NCBI RefSeq assembly: GCF_019443405.1
Contig: NZ_CP080376.1
Location: 248,001-312,000, forward strand
Direction of reading: 5' to 3'
Source: Brevundimonas sp. PAMC22021
GTDB lineage: Bacteria > Pseudomonadota > Alphaproteobacteria > Caulobacterales > Caulobacteraceae
Length of the DNA: 64,000 nucleotides
Below are positions 55,840 through 64,000 of this stretch, piece after piece (position 1 is the stretch's first letter; each line of letters starts with the position of its first letter). The notes under the pieces were generated by a model, which made no database searches, was not told the DNA's origin, and saw only the letters and a program-made list of their open reading frames with translations. The position numbers were made by a program, and so were the translations under genes.

Positions 55840-56955
55840 ATGAACGCACTGAACCTGACCGAACGCTATCTGAGGGCCGTGGCGGCGCAGCTGCCCACGG
55901 CCAAGCGCGAGGACATCACAGCCGAGCTGCGCGACCTGCTGATGACGCGGATGGAGGCGCGGGAAGCCGAGCTGGGCCGGCCGCTGAACGAGGCCGAGGA
56001 GGAGGCGGTGCTGCGCGACTTCGGCCATCCCCTGGCGGTCGCCGGTCGCTATGGCGAAGCGCAGGGGCTGGTGGGAGCCGAACTCTATCCCTGGTGGCTG
56101 TTCGGGGTGAAGGCGGGGCTGGCGGTGCTGGCGGCGATCACCCTGGTCGGCGTGGTGGTGCGCAGCATCGTCGGCGACGTGACCGTCGGTCAGGCGATCA
56201 CCCAAGGGCTGCATGGACTGCTGGAAGGCGCGGTGATGATCGTGGGCTTTCTGACCATCGCCGGCTTCATCATCGAGCGGCAGGCGAACAAGCCGCGCTT
56301 TCTGACCCACTGGCGGGTGCAGGACCTGGGCCTGTTCGAACTGGGCGGGCTGAGCGGTGACGCCTGGAGCGAGCAACTGGCCAAGGCCTGCGAGCGGGGG
56401 CGCAATGGCGCGACGACGCCCGTCGCGACCCGGCCGGCGGCCATGTCGCCGACCGCGAGAGCGGTGGCCAGCGCGGTGGGGTGGAGCGTGGCGCTGCTGT
56501 GGTGGACGGGCCTGCTGGGCGCCTCGATCCGGCCGGAGGCGCTGGGCGGCGGGGTCATGGACGGCGTCGATTTCGGCCGGCTGATCGGCGACCTAGTCGC
56601 CCTGTCCTACTGGCCGGTGCTGGCCTATATGGCGGCGCGGATCGCCTTTGATCTCTTGCGGGCGGCGACGGGGTCGCCGGTGCGGCTGACGGCGATCGGG
56701 GACATCGTGTTCGCCACGGCGGGCCTGGTCTTCGCCGGCTGGGTGTGGCTGGCGTCGCCGCTGTCGCCGCTGATCCGGGTCGACACGATCCCGGCGTTCG
56801 TGACGCGGGTGACGGACGCCTTCTCGACCGGTCAGGGCGTCATCGCGGCGATCATCATGATGACCGTGGCCGGCAGCTTCGTCGGAGAGTACTGGCGCAT
56901 CGTCAGAGCCGCGACCCGGCTGTTCACCGGCCGGGACGCGCGCCAGGGCTGCTGA
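55840..56955 (+). CDS. HAAS-domain (DUF1700-like) membrane protein
   Basis: A 371-residue protein. The first 70 residues form the HAAS domain (AVAAQLPTAKREDITAELRD, EEEAVLRDFGHPLAVAGRYG), a cytosolic helical module found in membrane proteins controlled by PadR regulators. Six or so transmembrane segments follow. Function unknown; related proteins sense or transmit envelope or membrane states. It depends on the PadR gene just upstream for expression. Confidence 0.85.
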   Translation: MNALNLTERYLRAVAAQLPTAKREDITAELRDLLMTRMEAREAELGRPLNEAEEEAVLRDFGHPLAVAGRYGEAQGLVGAELYPWWLFGVKAGLAVLAAITLVGVVVRSIVGDVTVGQAITQGLHGLLEGAVMIVGFLTIAGFIIERQANKPRFLTHWRVQDLGLFELGGLSGDAWSEQLAKACERGRNGATTPVATRPAAMSPTARAVASAVGWSVALLWWTGLLGASIRPEALGGGVMDGVDFGRLIGDLVALSYWPVLAYMAARIAFDLLRAATGSPVRLTAIGDIVFATAGLVFAGWVWLASPLSPLIRVDTIPAFVTRVTDAFSTGQGVIAAIIMMTVAGSFVGEYWRIVRAATRLFTGRDARQGC

Positions 56956-57009
56956 TCCACGTCCGAAAACCGCGAGACAGACGACGTGGGCAAGGTCATC
57001 CTGTGGCGC

Positions 57010-58083
57010 ATGACCCTGGACGACGAAACCTGCTGGAGGGCGCTGACGGCGCGGGACGCCCGCTTCGACGGCCGCTTCTTCACCGGCGTGGTCTCGACCG
57101 GGATCTATTGCCGGCCGGTGTGCCCGGCCAGGACGCCCCGGCGCGAGAACGTGGTGTTCCACCTCAGCGCCGCGTCGGCGGAGGCGGCGGGGCTCAGGGC
57201 CTGCCTGCGTTGCCGGCCCGAGACGGCGCCCGACATGGCGGCGTGGCGCGGATCGGCCAGCACCGTCAGCCGAGCCATGGCCCTGATCGAGGCGGGGGCG
57301 CTGGACGACGGCGACGCCGAGGGGCTGGCGGCCCGGCTGGGTGTCGGCGGTCGGCACCTGCGCCGGCTGTTTCGTCAGCATCTGGGCGCGGCCCCGGTCA
57401 GCGTGGCCCAGACGCGCCGGGTGCTGCTGGCCAAGACGCTGATCCACGACACCGACCTGTCGATGGCCGACGTGGCGCTGGCGTCGGGGTTCGGCAGCGT
57501 GCGGCGCTTCAACGAGGCCTTTAAGACCCTGTACGGTCGGCCGCCCTCGGCGCTGCGGCGACGTGGCGAGCGGACGCCGTCCGGCGGACTGACGCTGAGC
57601 CTCGGCTACCGCGCGCCCTATGATGTCGCGGCGATGATGACGGCGCTGGCGCGGCGGGACAACGAGGACGAGACGGTGCAGGGCGGGGTGTGGACGCGCA
57701 GGCTCGGCGTCGAGATCGACGGCGCGGAGGGCGAGGTCGCCGTGCGGGACGGCGATGGGGACCGGCTGGTCGTTTCGGTCGAGCTGTCGTCGCTGAAGGC
57801 GCTGCCGGGGGTGCTGGCGCGGGTGCGGCGCGTGTTCGACCTGGCCGCTGATCCGGAGGCGATCGCGCGCGACCTGTCGGTCGATCCGGTGCTCGCGAAG
57901 GCGATGACACAGCGGCCGGGGCTGCGTCCGCCCGGCGACTGGATTCTGCACGAAGGGTTGGCGAGTGACAGGCTGTGCACGGACGATCCGGCCTTGCTGG
58001 CGCGGGCGGAAGTCTGGCGGCCATGGCGGGCGTACGGCGCCCTCTACTGGCGGGCGGCGACGGAGATGGGAGAGGCGAGATGA
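57010..58083 (+). CDS. Ada-AlkA-type protein lacking the HhH-GPD glycosylase domain
   Basis: A 357-residue relative of the Ada-AlkA fusion (usually about 480-500). The N-terminal Ada domain has four zinc Cys residues (34, 38, 65, 68), with the spacing of E. coli Ada and the methyl-accepting Cys equivalent at 34. An AraC-type HTH (about 85-185) and the AlkA N-terminal beta domain (LTLSLGYRAPYDV, about 198-300) follow. Then RPGLRPPG joins directly to GDWILHEGL and WRPWRAYGALYW, the extreme AlkA C-terminus. The helix-hairpin-helix and catalytic Asp are gone without a frameshift. It probably still senses methyl-DNA damage and regulates. It overlaps ogt by ATGA. Confidence 0.85.
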   Translation: MTLDDETCWRALTARDARFDGRFFTGVVSTGIYCRPVCPARTPRRENVVFHLSAASAEAAGLRACLRCRPETAPDMAAWRGSASTVSRAMALIEAGALDDGDAEGLAARLGVGGRHLRRLFRQHLGAAPVSVAQTRRVLLAKTLIHDTDLSMADVALASGFGSVRRFNEAFKTLYGRPPSALRRRGERTPSGGLTLSLGYRAPYDVAAMMTALARRDNEDETVQGGVWTRRLGVEIDGAEGEVAVRDGDGDRLVVSVELSSLKALPGVLARVRRVFDLAADPEAIARDLSVDPVLAKAMTQRPGLRPPGDWILHEGLASDRLCTDDPALLARAEVWRPWRAYGALYWRAATEMGEAR

Positions 58084-58607
58084 AAGGCGAACCGATGCGG
58101 CTGACCCTGGGTCGGCTGGACAGTCCGATCGGGCAGGTACTGACGGCGACGGATGCGGATGGAAGGCTGCGGGCGCTCGACTTCCACGACTACGAGGACC
58201 GGCTGCGACGGCTGCTGATCCGACACTATGGCGAGGTGGAGCTGGTCGAGGGCGAGACGCCGGAGCCGGTGCGCGCGGCGCTGGAGGCCTGGTTCGCCGG
58301 CGACCTCCGGGCGTTCGACGGCCTGACCGTTGTGACCGGCGGCACCGACTTCCAGCGCCGTGTCTGGGCGGCCCTGCGGGAGATTCCGGCCGGAGAGACG
58401 CGCAGCTACGGCCAGCTGGCCGCGGCCATCGGCCAGCCGACGGCGGTGCGGGCCGTGGGGCTGGCCAACGGGGCTAATCCGGTCGGGATCGTCACGCCGT
58501 GCCACCGGGTGATCGGCGCGGGCGGCGCCCTGACCGGCTACGCCGGCGGGGTGGAGCGCAAGCGCTGGCTGTTGGAGCATGAACGCGCGGCCAGGACGCG
58601 CCCATAG
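58080..58607 (+). CDS. ogt: Methylated-DNA-[protein]-cysteine S-methyltransferase
   Basis: A 175-residue suicide repair protein removing alkyl groups from O6-alkylguanine. The active site is GIVTPCHRVIGAGG (Cys about 142), with ETRSYGQLAAAIGQP and AVRAVGLANGANP as the HTH and Asn-hinge blocks. ATG 58080 overlaps the stop of the Ada-like gene as ATGA and follows GGGAGAGGCGAG; an in-frame ATG at 58095 is also possible. Together with the Ada-like protein it forms an adaptive-response operon. Confidence 0.93.
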   Translation: MKGEPMRLTLGRLDSPIGQVLTATDADGRLRALDFHDYEDRLRRLLIRHYGEVELVEGETPEPVRAALEAWFAGDLRAFDGLTVVTGGTDFQRRVWAALREIPAGETRSYGQLAAAIGQPTAVRAVGLANGANPVGIVTPCHRVIGAGGALTGYAGGVERKRWLLEHERAARTRP

Positions 58608-58612
58608 AAAGG

Positions 58613-58634
58613 GGCGAGGGCCTCAGCCCTCGCC
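58613..58634. terminator. Probable bidirectional terminator between ogt and the alcohol dehydrogenase gene
   Basis: Inverted repeat GGCGAGGG (58613-58620) / CCCTCGCC (58627-58634) with a 6-base loop, located between two converging stop codons. No strong T run follows. Confidence 0.5.
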
Positions 58635-58662
58635 GCCTGTTCTTGCAGGCCGAAGCCATGCC

Positions 58663-59838
58663 TTAGTGCGGCGACAGGATGACCTTGCGCCATTCGTTGG
58701 GATTGCCGTGGAAGTTCTTGTAGCCGGTGGGGGCCTCTTCCAGCGGCAGGCGGTGGCTGATGATGTCGGTGGTCTCGATCTTGCCGTCCATGATCAGCTC
58801 GAGCAGGTGCGGCAGGTACTTCTGGACGTGGGTCTGACCGGTCTTGATGGTCAGGCCCTTTTCCATGAAAGCGCCGAGGGGGAACTTGTCGCCGATGCCG
58901 CCATAGACGCCGGGCACCGAGACGCGACCGCCCTTGCGACAGGCCATGATGGCCTCGCGGAAGACGTGCTGGCGATCGGTGCCGAGCTTGGTCTCCTGCT
59001 TGACCGCGTCGATGATGTTGTCGGGCGCAAAGCCGTGCGCCTCCATGCCGACCGCGTCGATGCAGGCGTCGGGGCCGATGCCGGCGGTCATCTCCTTCAG
59101 CGCCTCGCGGACCTTGACCTCGTGGTAGTTGAGGACCTCGGCGCCGTTGGCCTTGGCCAGCGCCAGACGCGCCGGCTGGTGGTCGATGGCGATGACGCGG
59201 GCGGCGCCCATGTGGATCGCGCTCTTGATCACGAACTGACCGACGGGTCCGCAGCCCCAGACGGCCACTGTGTCGCCGGGCTCGATCTGGGCGTTCTCGG
59301 CCGCCATCCAGCCGGTCGGGAAGATGTCGGACAGGAACAGCACCTTTTCGTCCGGAATGCCTTCCGGGATGACGATGGGGCCGATGTCGGAATAGGGCAC
59401 GCGGGCGTACTGGGCCTGGCCGCCCGCATAGCCGCCCGTCATGTGCGAATAGCCGAACAGGCCGGCCACCGGATAGCCGTAGGCGGTCTCGGAGATGTCG
59501 GACTTGTCGGCCGGATTGGAGTTGTCGCAGGCCGAATACTGCTCCTTGCCGCAGAAGAAGCAGGAGCCGCAGGCGATGACGAAGGGCACCACCACCTTTT
59601 GCCCGACCTTCAGGCTGGTGTTGCCGCGACCGACCTCGACCACCTCGCCCATGAACTCATGGCCCAGGATGTCGCCCTTGACCATGGACGGAATCTGGCT
59701 GTCGTAGATGTGCAGGTCCGAGCCGCAGATGGCGGTGGCTGTGATCTTGATGATGGCGTCACGCGGATTGACGATCTCGGGATCCGGAACCGTGTCCACG
59801 CGGACGTCGTGCTTGCCGTGCCAGGTGAGTGCGCGCAT
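58663..59838 (-). CDS. Zinc-dependent alcohol/formaldehyde dehydrogenase-like protein
   Basis: Medium-chain dehydrogenase of 391 residues resembling glutathione-independent formaldehyde dehydrogenases. Catalytic zinc: CGSDLH (about 38-43) and [12 protein letters not shown] (about 59-70). Structural zinc Cys: [17 protein letters not shown] (about 89-105). NAD-binding glycine motif: [13 protein letters not shown] (about 195-207). It lies 28 bp after an SRPBCC-family gene in the same direction, a pair seen in other alphaproteobacteria. The true substrate is unclear. Confidence 0.9.
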   Translation of the reverse strand: MRALTWHGKHDVRVDTVPDPEIVNPRDAIIKITATAICGSDLHIYDSQIPSMVKGDILGHEFMGEVVEVGRGNTSLKVGQKVVVPFVIACGSCFFCGKEQYSACDNSNPADKSDISETAYGYPVAGLFGYSHMTGGYAGGQAQYARVPYSDIGPIVIPEGIPDEKVLFLSDIFPTGWMAAENAQIEPGDTVAVWGCGPVGQFVIKSAIHMGAARVIAIDHQPARLALAKANGAEVLNYHEVKVREALKEMTAGIGPDACIDAVGMEAHGFAPDNIIDAVKQETKLGTDRQHVFREAIMACRKGGRVSVPGVYGGIGDKFPLGAFMEKGLTIKTGQTHVQKYLPHLLELIMDGKIETTDIISHRLPLEEAPTGYKNFHGNPNEWRKVILSPH

Positions 59839-59866
59839 GCGATTGTTCTTTCTTGAAGGGGTGGGA

Positions 59867-60424
59867 TCAGCCGCGCGGCGCGGCGGCGGGGGCTTGCGAG
59901 GTCGAGACCTCGCCGGTTTCCATCAGCTGCTTGAAGCGGCGCAGTTCGCGGCGGGCCTGGACGCGCGGCTCGCGCTGCATGACCTTGGCCACGATCTTGC
60001 CGAGCCTGCCGGCCGGCGGGTCGTAGCTGATGAAGACCCGGACCTCGACGCCGCGACCTTGGGGATTGTCCTTGAACGACACCCAGCCTTCGTGGTCGAG
60101 GTCGGAACCCTCGGTCCCGCGCCAGGCGATCTTCTCGCCGGGAATGTCCTCGACGATCTCGCTGTCGAGTTCGACATCCTTGCCGCCGGGGCCGTCGATG
60201 ATCCAGCGGGTGTGCTTGGCGTCCGTCTGCTGCACCGATTTCACGTTCGGCATGAAGGCGGGCAGGTTCCCGAAATCGCGCCAGAAGGCGTAAAGCTCCT
60301 CACGCGGCTTGTTGATCATCACCGCCTGGATCGAGGAGGCGCTGTGCTCGCCCTCGTGCTGGTCCTTGTCGATGAAGTTGGTGGACGCCACGTCGGCGTC
60401 CGTCGAAATGGGGTCGTTGGCCAT
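59867..60424 (-). CDS. SRPBCC-family (polyketide cyclase/dehydrase-like) protein
   Basis: A 185-residue protein with a START/SRPBCC ligand-binding fold: [45 protein letters not shown] and [20 protein letters not shown] (about 30-145), flanked by a polar N-terminus and an Ala/Pro tail. The YcdJ/coenzyme-Q-binding-like group it resembles often neighbours membrane or stress genes. Operon with the alcohol dehydrogenase downstream, divergent from the SDR gene. A GGAAC element lies in the shared promoter region. Confidence 0.88.
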   Translation of the reverse strand: MANDPISTDADVASTNFIDKDQHEGEHSASSIQAVMINKPREELYAFWRDFGNLPAFMPNVKSVQQTDAKHTRWIIDGPGGKDVELDSEIVEDIPGEKIAWRGTEGSDLDHEGWVSFKDNPQGRGVEVRVFISYDPPAGRLGKIVAKVMQREPRVQARRELRRFKQLMETGEVSTSQAPAAAPRG

Positions 60425-60557
60425 GAGGTCCTCCTGAGGCTCAAAACAAGCCTTCGGAGTCCGGATCGTTCCCTGCCGCCTTGTCGTGGGTTCAAGCGGA
60501 ACCGACCGTCATGTCGGGGCTTGAGAAGGCGACCCAAACTCGCCCGGAGCCCCCGCC

Positions 60558-61361
60558 ATGGCCGTCACGTCCGCCGAAACCGCCCGCCCCCTCGCCCTTG
60601 TCACCGGCGCCTCGTCCGGCATCGGCTATGAACTCGCCAAGCTGTTCGCCCAGGACGGCTATGACCTGCTGATCGCCGCCGACCAGCCCGCCATCGTCGA
60701 GGCCAAGCAGTCGCTGGAGGCCCTCGGCGTCCAAGTCACCGCCCTGCAGCTGGACCTGTCCAAGGTCGAGGCCGTGGATGAGCTTTACGCCGCCGCCGCC
60801 GGCCGCCCGATCGACGCCCTGGCCGCCAACGCCGGGCATGGCCTGGGTCACGCCTTCCTGGACCAGGACTGGAACGACATCATGCATGTCGTGAACACCA
60901 ACATCACCGGCACCATCCGCCTGCTCTACAAGGTCGGCGCCGAGATGCGGACGCGCGGGCGCGGCAAGATCCTGCTGACCGGCTCCATCGCGGGCCTGAT
61001 GCCGGGCTCGTTCCAGGCGGTCTACAATGGCACCAAGGCCTTTGTGGACAGCTTCTCCTTTGCCCTGCGCAACGAGCTGAAGGAGACGGACGTGTCGGTC
61101 ACCGTGCTGATGCCGGGTCCGGTGGACACAGAGTTCTTCGAACGCGCCGACATGCTCGACACCTCGGTGGGCCAGAGCAAGGACAAGTCCGATCCGGCCG
61201 ATGTCGCCAAGACCGGCTACGAAGCCATGAAGCGCGGCGACGGCGACGTGGTGGCGGGCCTGAAGAACAAGATCCAGGCGGCCATGGCGGCGGTCACGCC
61301 CCAGACCGCCCTGGCCGAAATGCACCGCGGCATGGCGGAGCCCGGCTCGGGCAAGAACTAA
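60558..61361 (+). CDS. Short-chain dehydrogenase/reductase
   Basis: A 267-residue Rossmann-fold oxidoreductase. Cofactor motif TGASSGIGYELA (about 16-27), NAG in LAANAGHGLG (about 92-101), catalytic Ser in LLTGSIAGLMPG (about 137-148) and YNGTK with the Tyr-x3-Lys pair (about 156-160), then MPGPVDTEFF. The basic/acidic context after the glycine motif does not settle NAD versus NADP. Similar SDRs are often induced with SRPBCC and dehydrogenase genes in stress regulons. Substrate unknown. Confidence 0.9.
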   Translation: MAVTSAETARPLALVTGASSGIGYELAKLFAQDGYDLLIAADQPAIVEAKQSLEALGVQVTALQLDLSKVEAVDELYAAAAGRPIDALAANAGHGLGHAFLDQDWNDIMHVVNTNITGTIRLLYKVGAEMRTRGRGKILLTGSIAGLMPGSFQAVYNGTKAFVDSFSFALRNELKETDVSVTVLMPGPVDTEFFERADMLDTSVGQSKDKSDPADVAKTGYEAMKRGDGDVVAGLKNKIQAAMAAVTPQTALAEMHRGMAEPGSGKN

Positions 61362-61373
61362 GCCGCGCCTGAC

Positions 61374-63713
61374 TCAAGCGGCCTGGGCCTCGCTTCGCTC
61401 CGGGAACACCGGGGCGGAGCCGGGGCGGCCGAACAGGAAGCCCTGCGCCTGAGGGCAGCCCTCGTCGGAGACCATGCGGCGCTGGGCCTCGGTCTCCACG
61501 CCCTCGGCCACGACCGGCAGGTTCAGGCTGCGGCCCAGACCGACGATGGCGCGGATGATCGAGCGGGCGGCTTCGTCGTCCTCGATGGCGCCGATGAAGC
61601 TGCGGTCGATCTTGATCTTGTCGAACGGAAAGCTCTGCAGGTTGCTGAGCGACGAATAGCCTGTGCCGAAGTCGTCCATGACGATGCGCACGCCCAAGGC
61701 CTTTAGCCGGTTCAGCGTGTGGAGCGCGGCGGCGCGGTCCTTCATCAGCACCGACTCGGTGATCTCAAGCTCCAGCCGCGATGGGTGCAGGTCGGTCTCG
61801 GCCAGGACCGTCGCCACCAGGTCAGGCAGGGTCGCCACCTGGAACTGCACCGTCGAGACATTGACCGATACGGCGTAGTCGATCGGCCAGGTCGCGGCCG
61901 TGCGGCAGGCCTCGCGCAGCACCCATTCGCCCAGGGCCACGATGGAGCCGGTGTCCTCGGCGATCGGAATGAAGACCTCCGGGCTGATCTCGCCCATTAC
62001 CGGATGCTTCCAGCGCAGCAGGGCCTCGTAGCCTGCGACTGTCCCGCCCGTGGTCGAGACCAGCGGCTGATAGGCGACGTGCAGCTGGCGGCGCAGAATG
62101 GCGTGACGCAGGTCGTGTTCGAGGTTGCGGCGGTTGCGGACCTCGGCGTCCATCTGCTGGTCAAAAAAGCGCGCCGCCCCGCGCCCGGCCTGCTTGGCGC
62201 GATAAAGGGCCACGTCCGCGCCGTGGCGCAGGGTGTCGGGATCGCCCGCGTCGTCCGGATAGACCGCCACGCCGATGGAGACGCCCACCGCCATCGGATC
62301 GCGCGTCACGTCCATCTCTGCGGCAAAGGTAGAGAGGATGCGGTCCGCCAGAATCTTGGCCCCTTCCGGCTGGGCCGCGCCGACCTGGACGATCACGAAC
62401 TCGTCGCCGCCGATGCGGGCGACGGTGTCTACGGTGCGGGTGCACGATCGCAGGATTTCGGCCACCCGGCACAGGACGCGGTCGCCCTCGGCATGGCCGA
62501 AGATGTCGTTGACGGCCTTGAACCGGTCGAGGTCCAGCGCCAGCACGGCCACCGGATCGCGCGTGCGGCGCGACCAGGCGACGGCGTGCTCCAGCCTTTC
62601 CTCCAGCAGGGCGCGGTTGGGCAGGTCGGTCAGGGCGTCGTGACGCGCCAGATGTTCGATCTGGCGCTGGGCTTCCTTTTTCTCGGTCAGGTCGCGCACG
62701 GCCAGCACCTGGCACTCGCGGCCTCGATATTCGACGGTGTGGGCGCAAACCTCGACGATCCTGGGCTCGGCGTCGGGTCGGGGCAGGGCGGCCTCGATTG
62801 GGGCGGCGCCGATCGAGGACACGCCATCGGCGGATGAGACGGTCAGCACCGCGTCGGCCGGTTGGCCCAGCAGCATCGCCGGCTTGCGTCCGCTAAGGGC
62901 GGCAAAGCGGGCGTTGACTTCCAGGATGCGGCCGTCGCGCACGATCATCAGCCCCTCCAGCGAGGCTTCGGTCAGACCGCGCAGGTCGGTCAGGCACCGG
63001 TCGATAAAGGCCGCCGCCGCCGTCAGCAGGATCAAAAGGGTCGCGGCGACCACAATGGCCCCGATCAGCCACACCCGGCTGACCCCGCCCTGCGGCCCCG
63101 CCACCGTGGGGTCGGGGATCAGGGTCGTGGCCGACATGCCGATGAAGTGCATCACGCAGATGCCCAGCAGGCTGAGCAACGCAGGGACGCCGATGCGCGC
63201 CGGGCCGCGCAACTGCGCGAACACATGAAAGGCGGCGCTGATCAGCGCGGCGCCCAGCAGGGCCGCTACGGCGATCTGTTCAAGGTCGTAGTGCAGGCGG
63301 GCGGACGCCTGGACCGCCGCCATGCCGGTGAAATGCATCGCCGCGACGCCCAGGCTGAACAGCACGCCGGCCCCGAGACGCCCCGCCGGCGAGGGCTGCG
63401 CCATGAACACCCGCAGCGCGATCCAGAACATGCCGACCGCCACCGCCACAGACAGGACGGTCAGGGACGGGCCAAAGCTCATCGGCATGCCGCCGTCATA
63501 GGCGAGCATGGCCACGAAGTGGGTGCTCCACACTCCGACGCCGCCGGCGGTGGCCGCCACGGCGACCCACTGATCGCGGCGAGCCGGGCCGCTGTCGCCC
63601 GCCCGGCTCAGCAGCAGAAAAAAGGCGAGACCGCCGACCAGCCAGATGGCGGCGGCAAGCGCGACCAGACGCAGATCGTGCTGGTTCCAGACGCAGTCGA
63701 TGATGTTGAACAT
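61374..63713 (-). CDS. MHYT-PAS-GGDEF-EAL c-di-GMP turnover protein
   Basis: A 779-residue inner-membrane protein. The N-terminal MHYT sensor has seven predicted helices with three motif copies, THFVAML (about 64), MHFTGMA (about 126) and MHFIGMS (about 188), proposed to bind copper and sense O2, CO or NO. A PAS-like segment is followed by an intact GGDEF domain (RIGGDEFVIV, about 437-446) and an intact EAL domain (YEALLRWKHP, LELEITESVLM, MDDFGTGYSSLSNL). Both cyclase and phosphodiesterase motifs are complete, so the net direction is open. Monocistronic; divergent from nadA. Confidence 0.94.
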   Translation of the reverse strand: MFNIIDCVWNQHDLRLVALAAAIWLVGGLAFFLLLSRAGDSGPARRDQWVAVAATAGGVGVWSTHFVAMLAYDGGMPMSFGPSLTVLSVAVAVGMFWIALRVFMAQPSPAGRLGAGVLFSLGVAAMHFTGMAAVQASARLHYDLEQIAVAALLGAALISAAFHVFAQLRGPARIGVPALLSLLGICVMHFIGMSATTLIPDPTVAGPQGGVSRVWLIGAIVVAATLLILLTAAAAFIDRCLTDLRGLTEASLEGLMIVRDGRILEVNARFAALSGRKPAMLLGQPADAVLTVSSADGVSSIGAAPIEAALPRPDAEPRIVEVCAHTVEYRGRECQVLAVRDLTEKKEAQRQIEHLARHDALTDLPNRALLEERLEHAVAWSRRTRDPVAVLALDLDRFKAVNDIFGHAEGDRVLCRVAEILRSCTRTVDTVARIGGDEFVIVQVGAAQPEGAKILADRILSTFAAEMDVTRDPMAVGVSIGVAVYPDDAGDPDTLRHGADVALYRAKQAGRGAARFFDQQMDAEVRNRRNLEHDLRHAILRRQLHVAYQPLVSTTGGTVAGYEALLRWKHPVMGEISPEVFIPIAEDTGSIVALGEWVLREACRTAATWPIDYAVSVNVSTVQFQVATLPDLVATVLAETDLHPSRLELEITESVLMKDRAAALHTLNRLKALGVRIVMDDFGTGYSSLSNLQSFPFDKIKIDRSFIGAIEDDEAARSIIRAIVGLGRSLNLPVVAEGVETEAQRRMVSDEGCPQAQGFLFGRPGSAPVFPERSEAQAA

Positions 63714-63852
63714 GATGCAATCCCCCGATTACATTGATCAAGATAAACAACCAAAGATTGCAAGATTGTGAAGCTCGCGTCTCTTCCGTCCGCAGCGGTC
63801 GTGAGCGTGGAACCGCTTGCGTCGCTCCGTGATCGGCCTACATTGCGCCTGC

Positions 63853-63873
63853 TTATGCTGAATGTGAGCATAA
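63853..63873. promoter_or_regulatory. Palindrome upstream of nadA, candidate NadQ-type operator
   Basis: Perfect inverted repeat TTATGCT (63853-63859) / AGCATAA (63867-63873) with a 7-base spacer, ending 15 bp before the nadA start. Alphaproteobacterial NAD synthesis genes are controlled by NadQ through palindromes of ATGCT/AGCAT type, as I recall. Confidence 0.5.
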
Positions 63874-63888
63874 GGTCTGGAGCAAGCG

Positions 63889-64000
63889 ATGGCGGACGGA
63901 GCGTTCGGGATGACAAAGGCGCTGGAGCGGGAAACCGCCGGCGTTTGGGCCAAGGTGAAGGACCATGTCACCCCGCTGGAGTGGCCGGCGCAGGCCGCCC
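63889..64000 (+). CDS. nadA: Quinolinate synthase NadA, N-terminal part (cut by window end)
   Basis: The first 37 codons (MADGAFGMTK..., then VKDHVTPLEWPAQAA) match the N-terminus I remember for alphaproteobacterial NadA, which condenses iminoaspartate and dihydroxyacetone phosphate to quinolinate with a [4Fe-4S] cluster. The conserved core starts beyond the window, so the call is tentative. The ATG is preceded by GGAGCAAGCG. The TTATGCT/AGCATAA palindrome upstream supports an NAD-regulated gene. Confidence 0.6.
   Translation, partial: MADGAFGMTKALERETAGVWAKVKDHVTPLEWPAQAA

Noticed and set aside
63735..63755. FNR/FixK-like TTGAT element before the MHYT gene
   Set aside because: The second half-site ATCAA at the right spacing is missing; the TTGATCAAG is a short chance palindrome.

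Overview
This is a 64-kb, very GC-rich chromosomal segment from an alphaproteobacterium, most likely Brevundimonas or a close relative in Caulobacteraceae. The evidence is the run cox/SURF1 - M16 peptidase - acetyltransferase - PdeA-like GEDEF/EAL protein, which I recall being in the same order in Caulobacter crescentus, together with a CtaG-type aa3 oxidase cluster and GGAAC-N16-CGTT general-stress promoter elements. No rRNA, tRNA or CRISPR array was seen.

Layout: 1-5711 holds the cytochrome aa3 oxidase cluster (end of coxB, ctaD, ctaB, a small membrane protein, ctaG, ctaE, SURF1). 5708-11002 has M16 peptidase, GNAT, PdeA-like phosphodiesterase, two tiny stress proteins, YqgE and a peroxiredoxin. 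11038-17739 has an orphan Vsr, a hybrid histidine kinase, a pyrD-DUF952-SixA overlap operon, a methyltransferase, a glyoxalase II-like hydrolase and a secreted protein. 17957-31737 is mostly core metabolism: alcohol dehydrogenase, DUF72, a membrane fusion protein, gshA, rsmE with an in-frame palindromic insertion, two acyl-CoA dehydrogenases with a MerR regulator, DUF2256, DoxX, an XRE/DUF2975 pair, SelO, and nhaA behind a structured leader. 31952-40854 has a TonB receptor, an RND efflux pair and lepA.

Between lepA (40854) and uvrB (48851), and again at 52012-55407, lies a defence-type accessory region with visibly lower GC. It contains an NgoMIV-type restriction enzyme with its cytosine methylase and Vsr, a cassette of paralogous HTH proteins, a DpnI-family remnant cut short beside an intact Dam methylase, a two-gene ParB-like/phosphoribosyltransferase-like operon of unknown function, and an MmeI-type type II restriction-modification fusion. 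55486-63713 returns to host genes: PadR/HAAS pair, an Ada-AlkA protein that has lost its glycosylase domain plus ogt, alcohol dehydrogenase/SRPBCC/SDR, and an MHYT-GGDEF-EAL protein. The window ends inside a probable nadA.

The most unusual items are the ParB/PRTase operon, the apparent replacement of a DpnI-like nuclease by dam, the palindromic repeat family (one copy translated inside rsmE, others supplying Shine-Dalgarno sequences), the gutted Ada-AlkA gene, and two genes that seem to start at CTG. All identifications come from reading sequence and memory of families; no database search was run.
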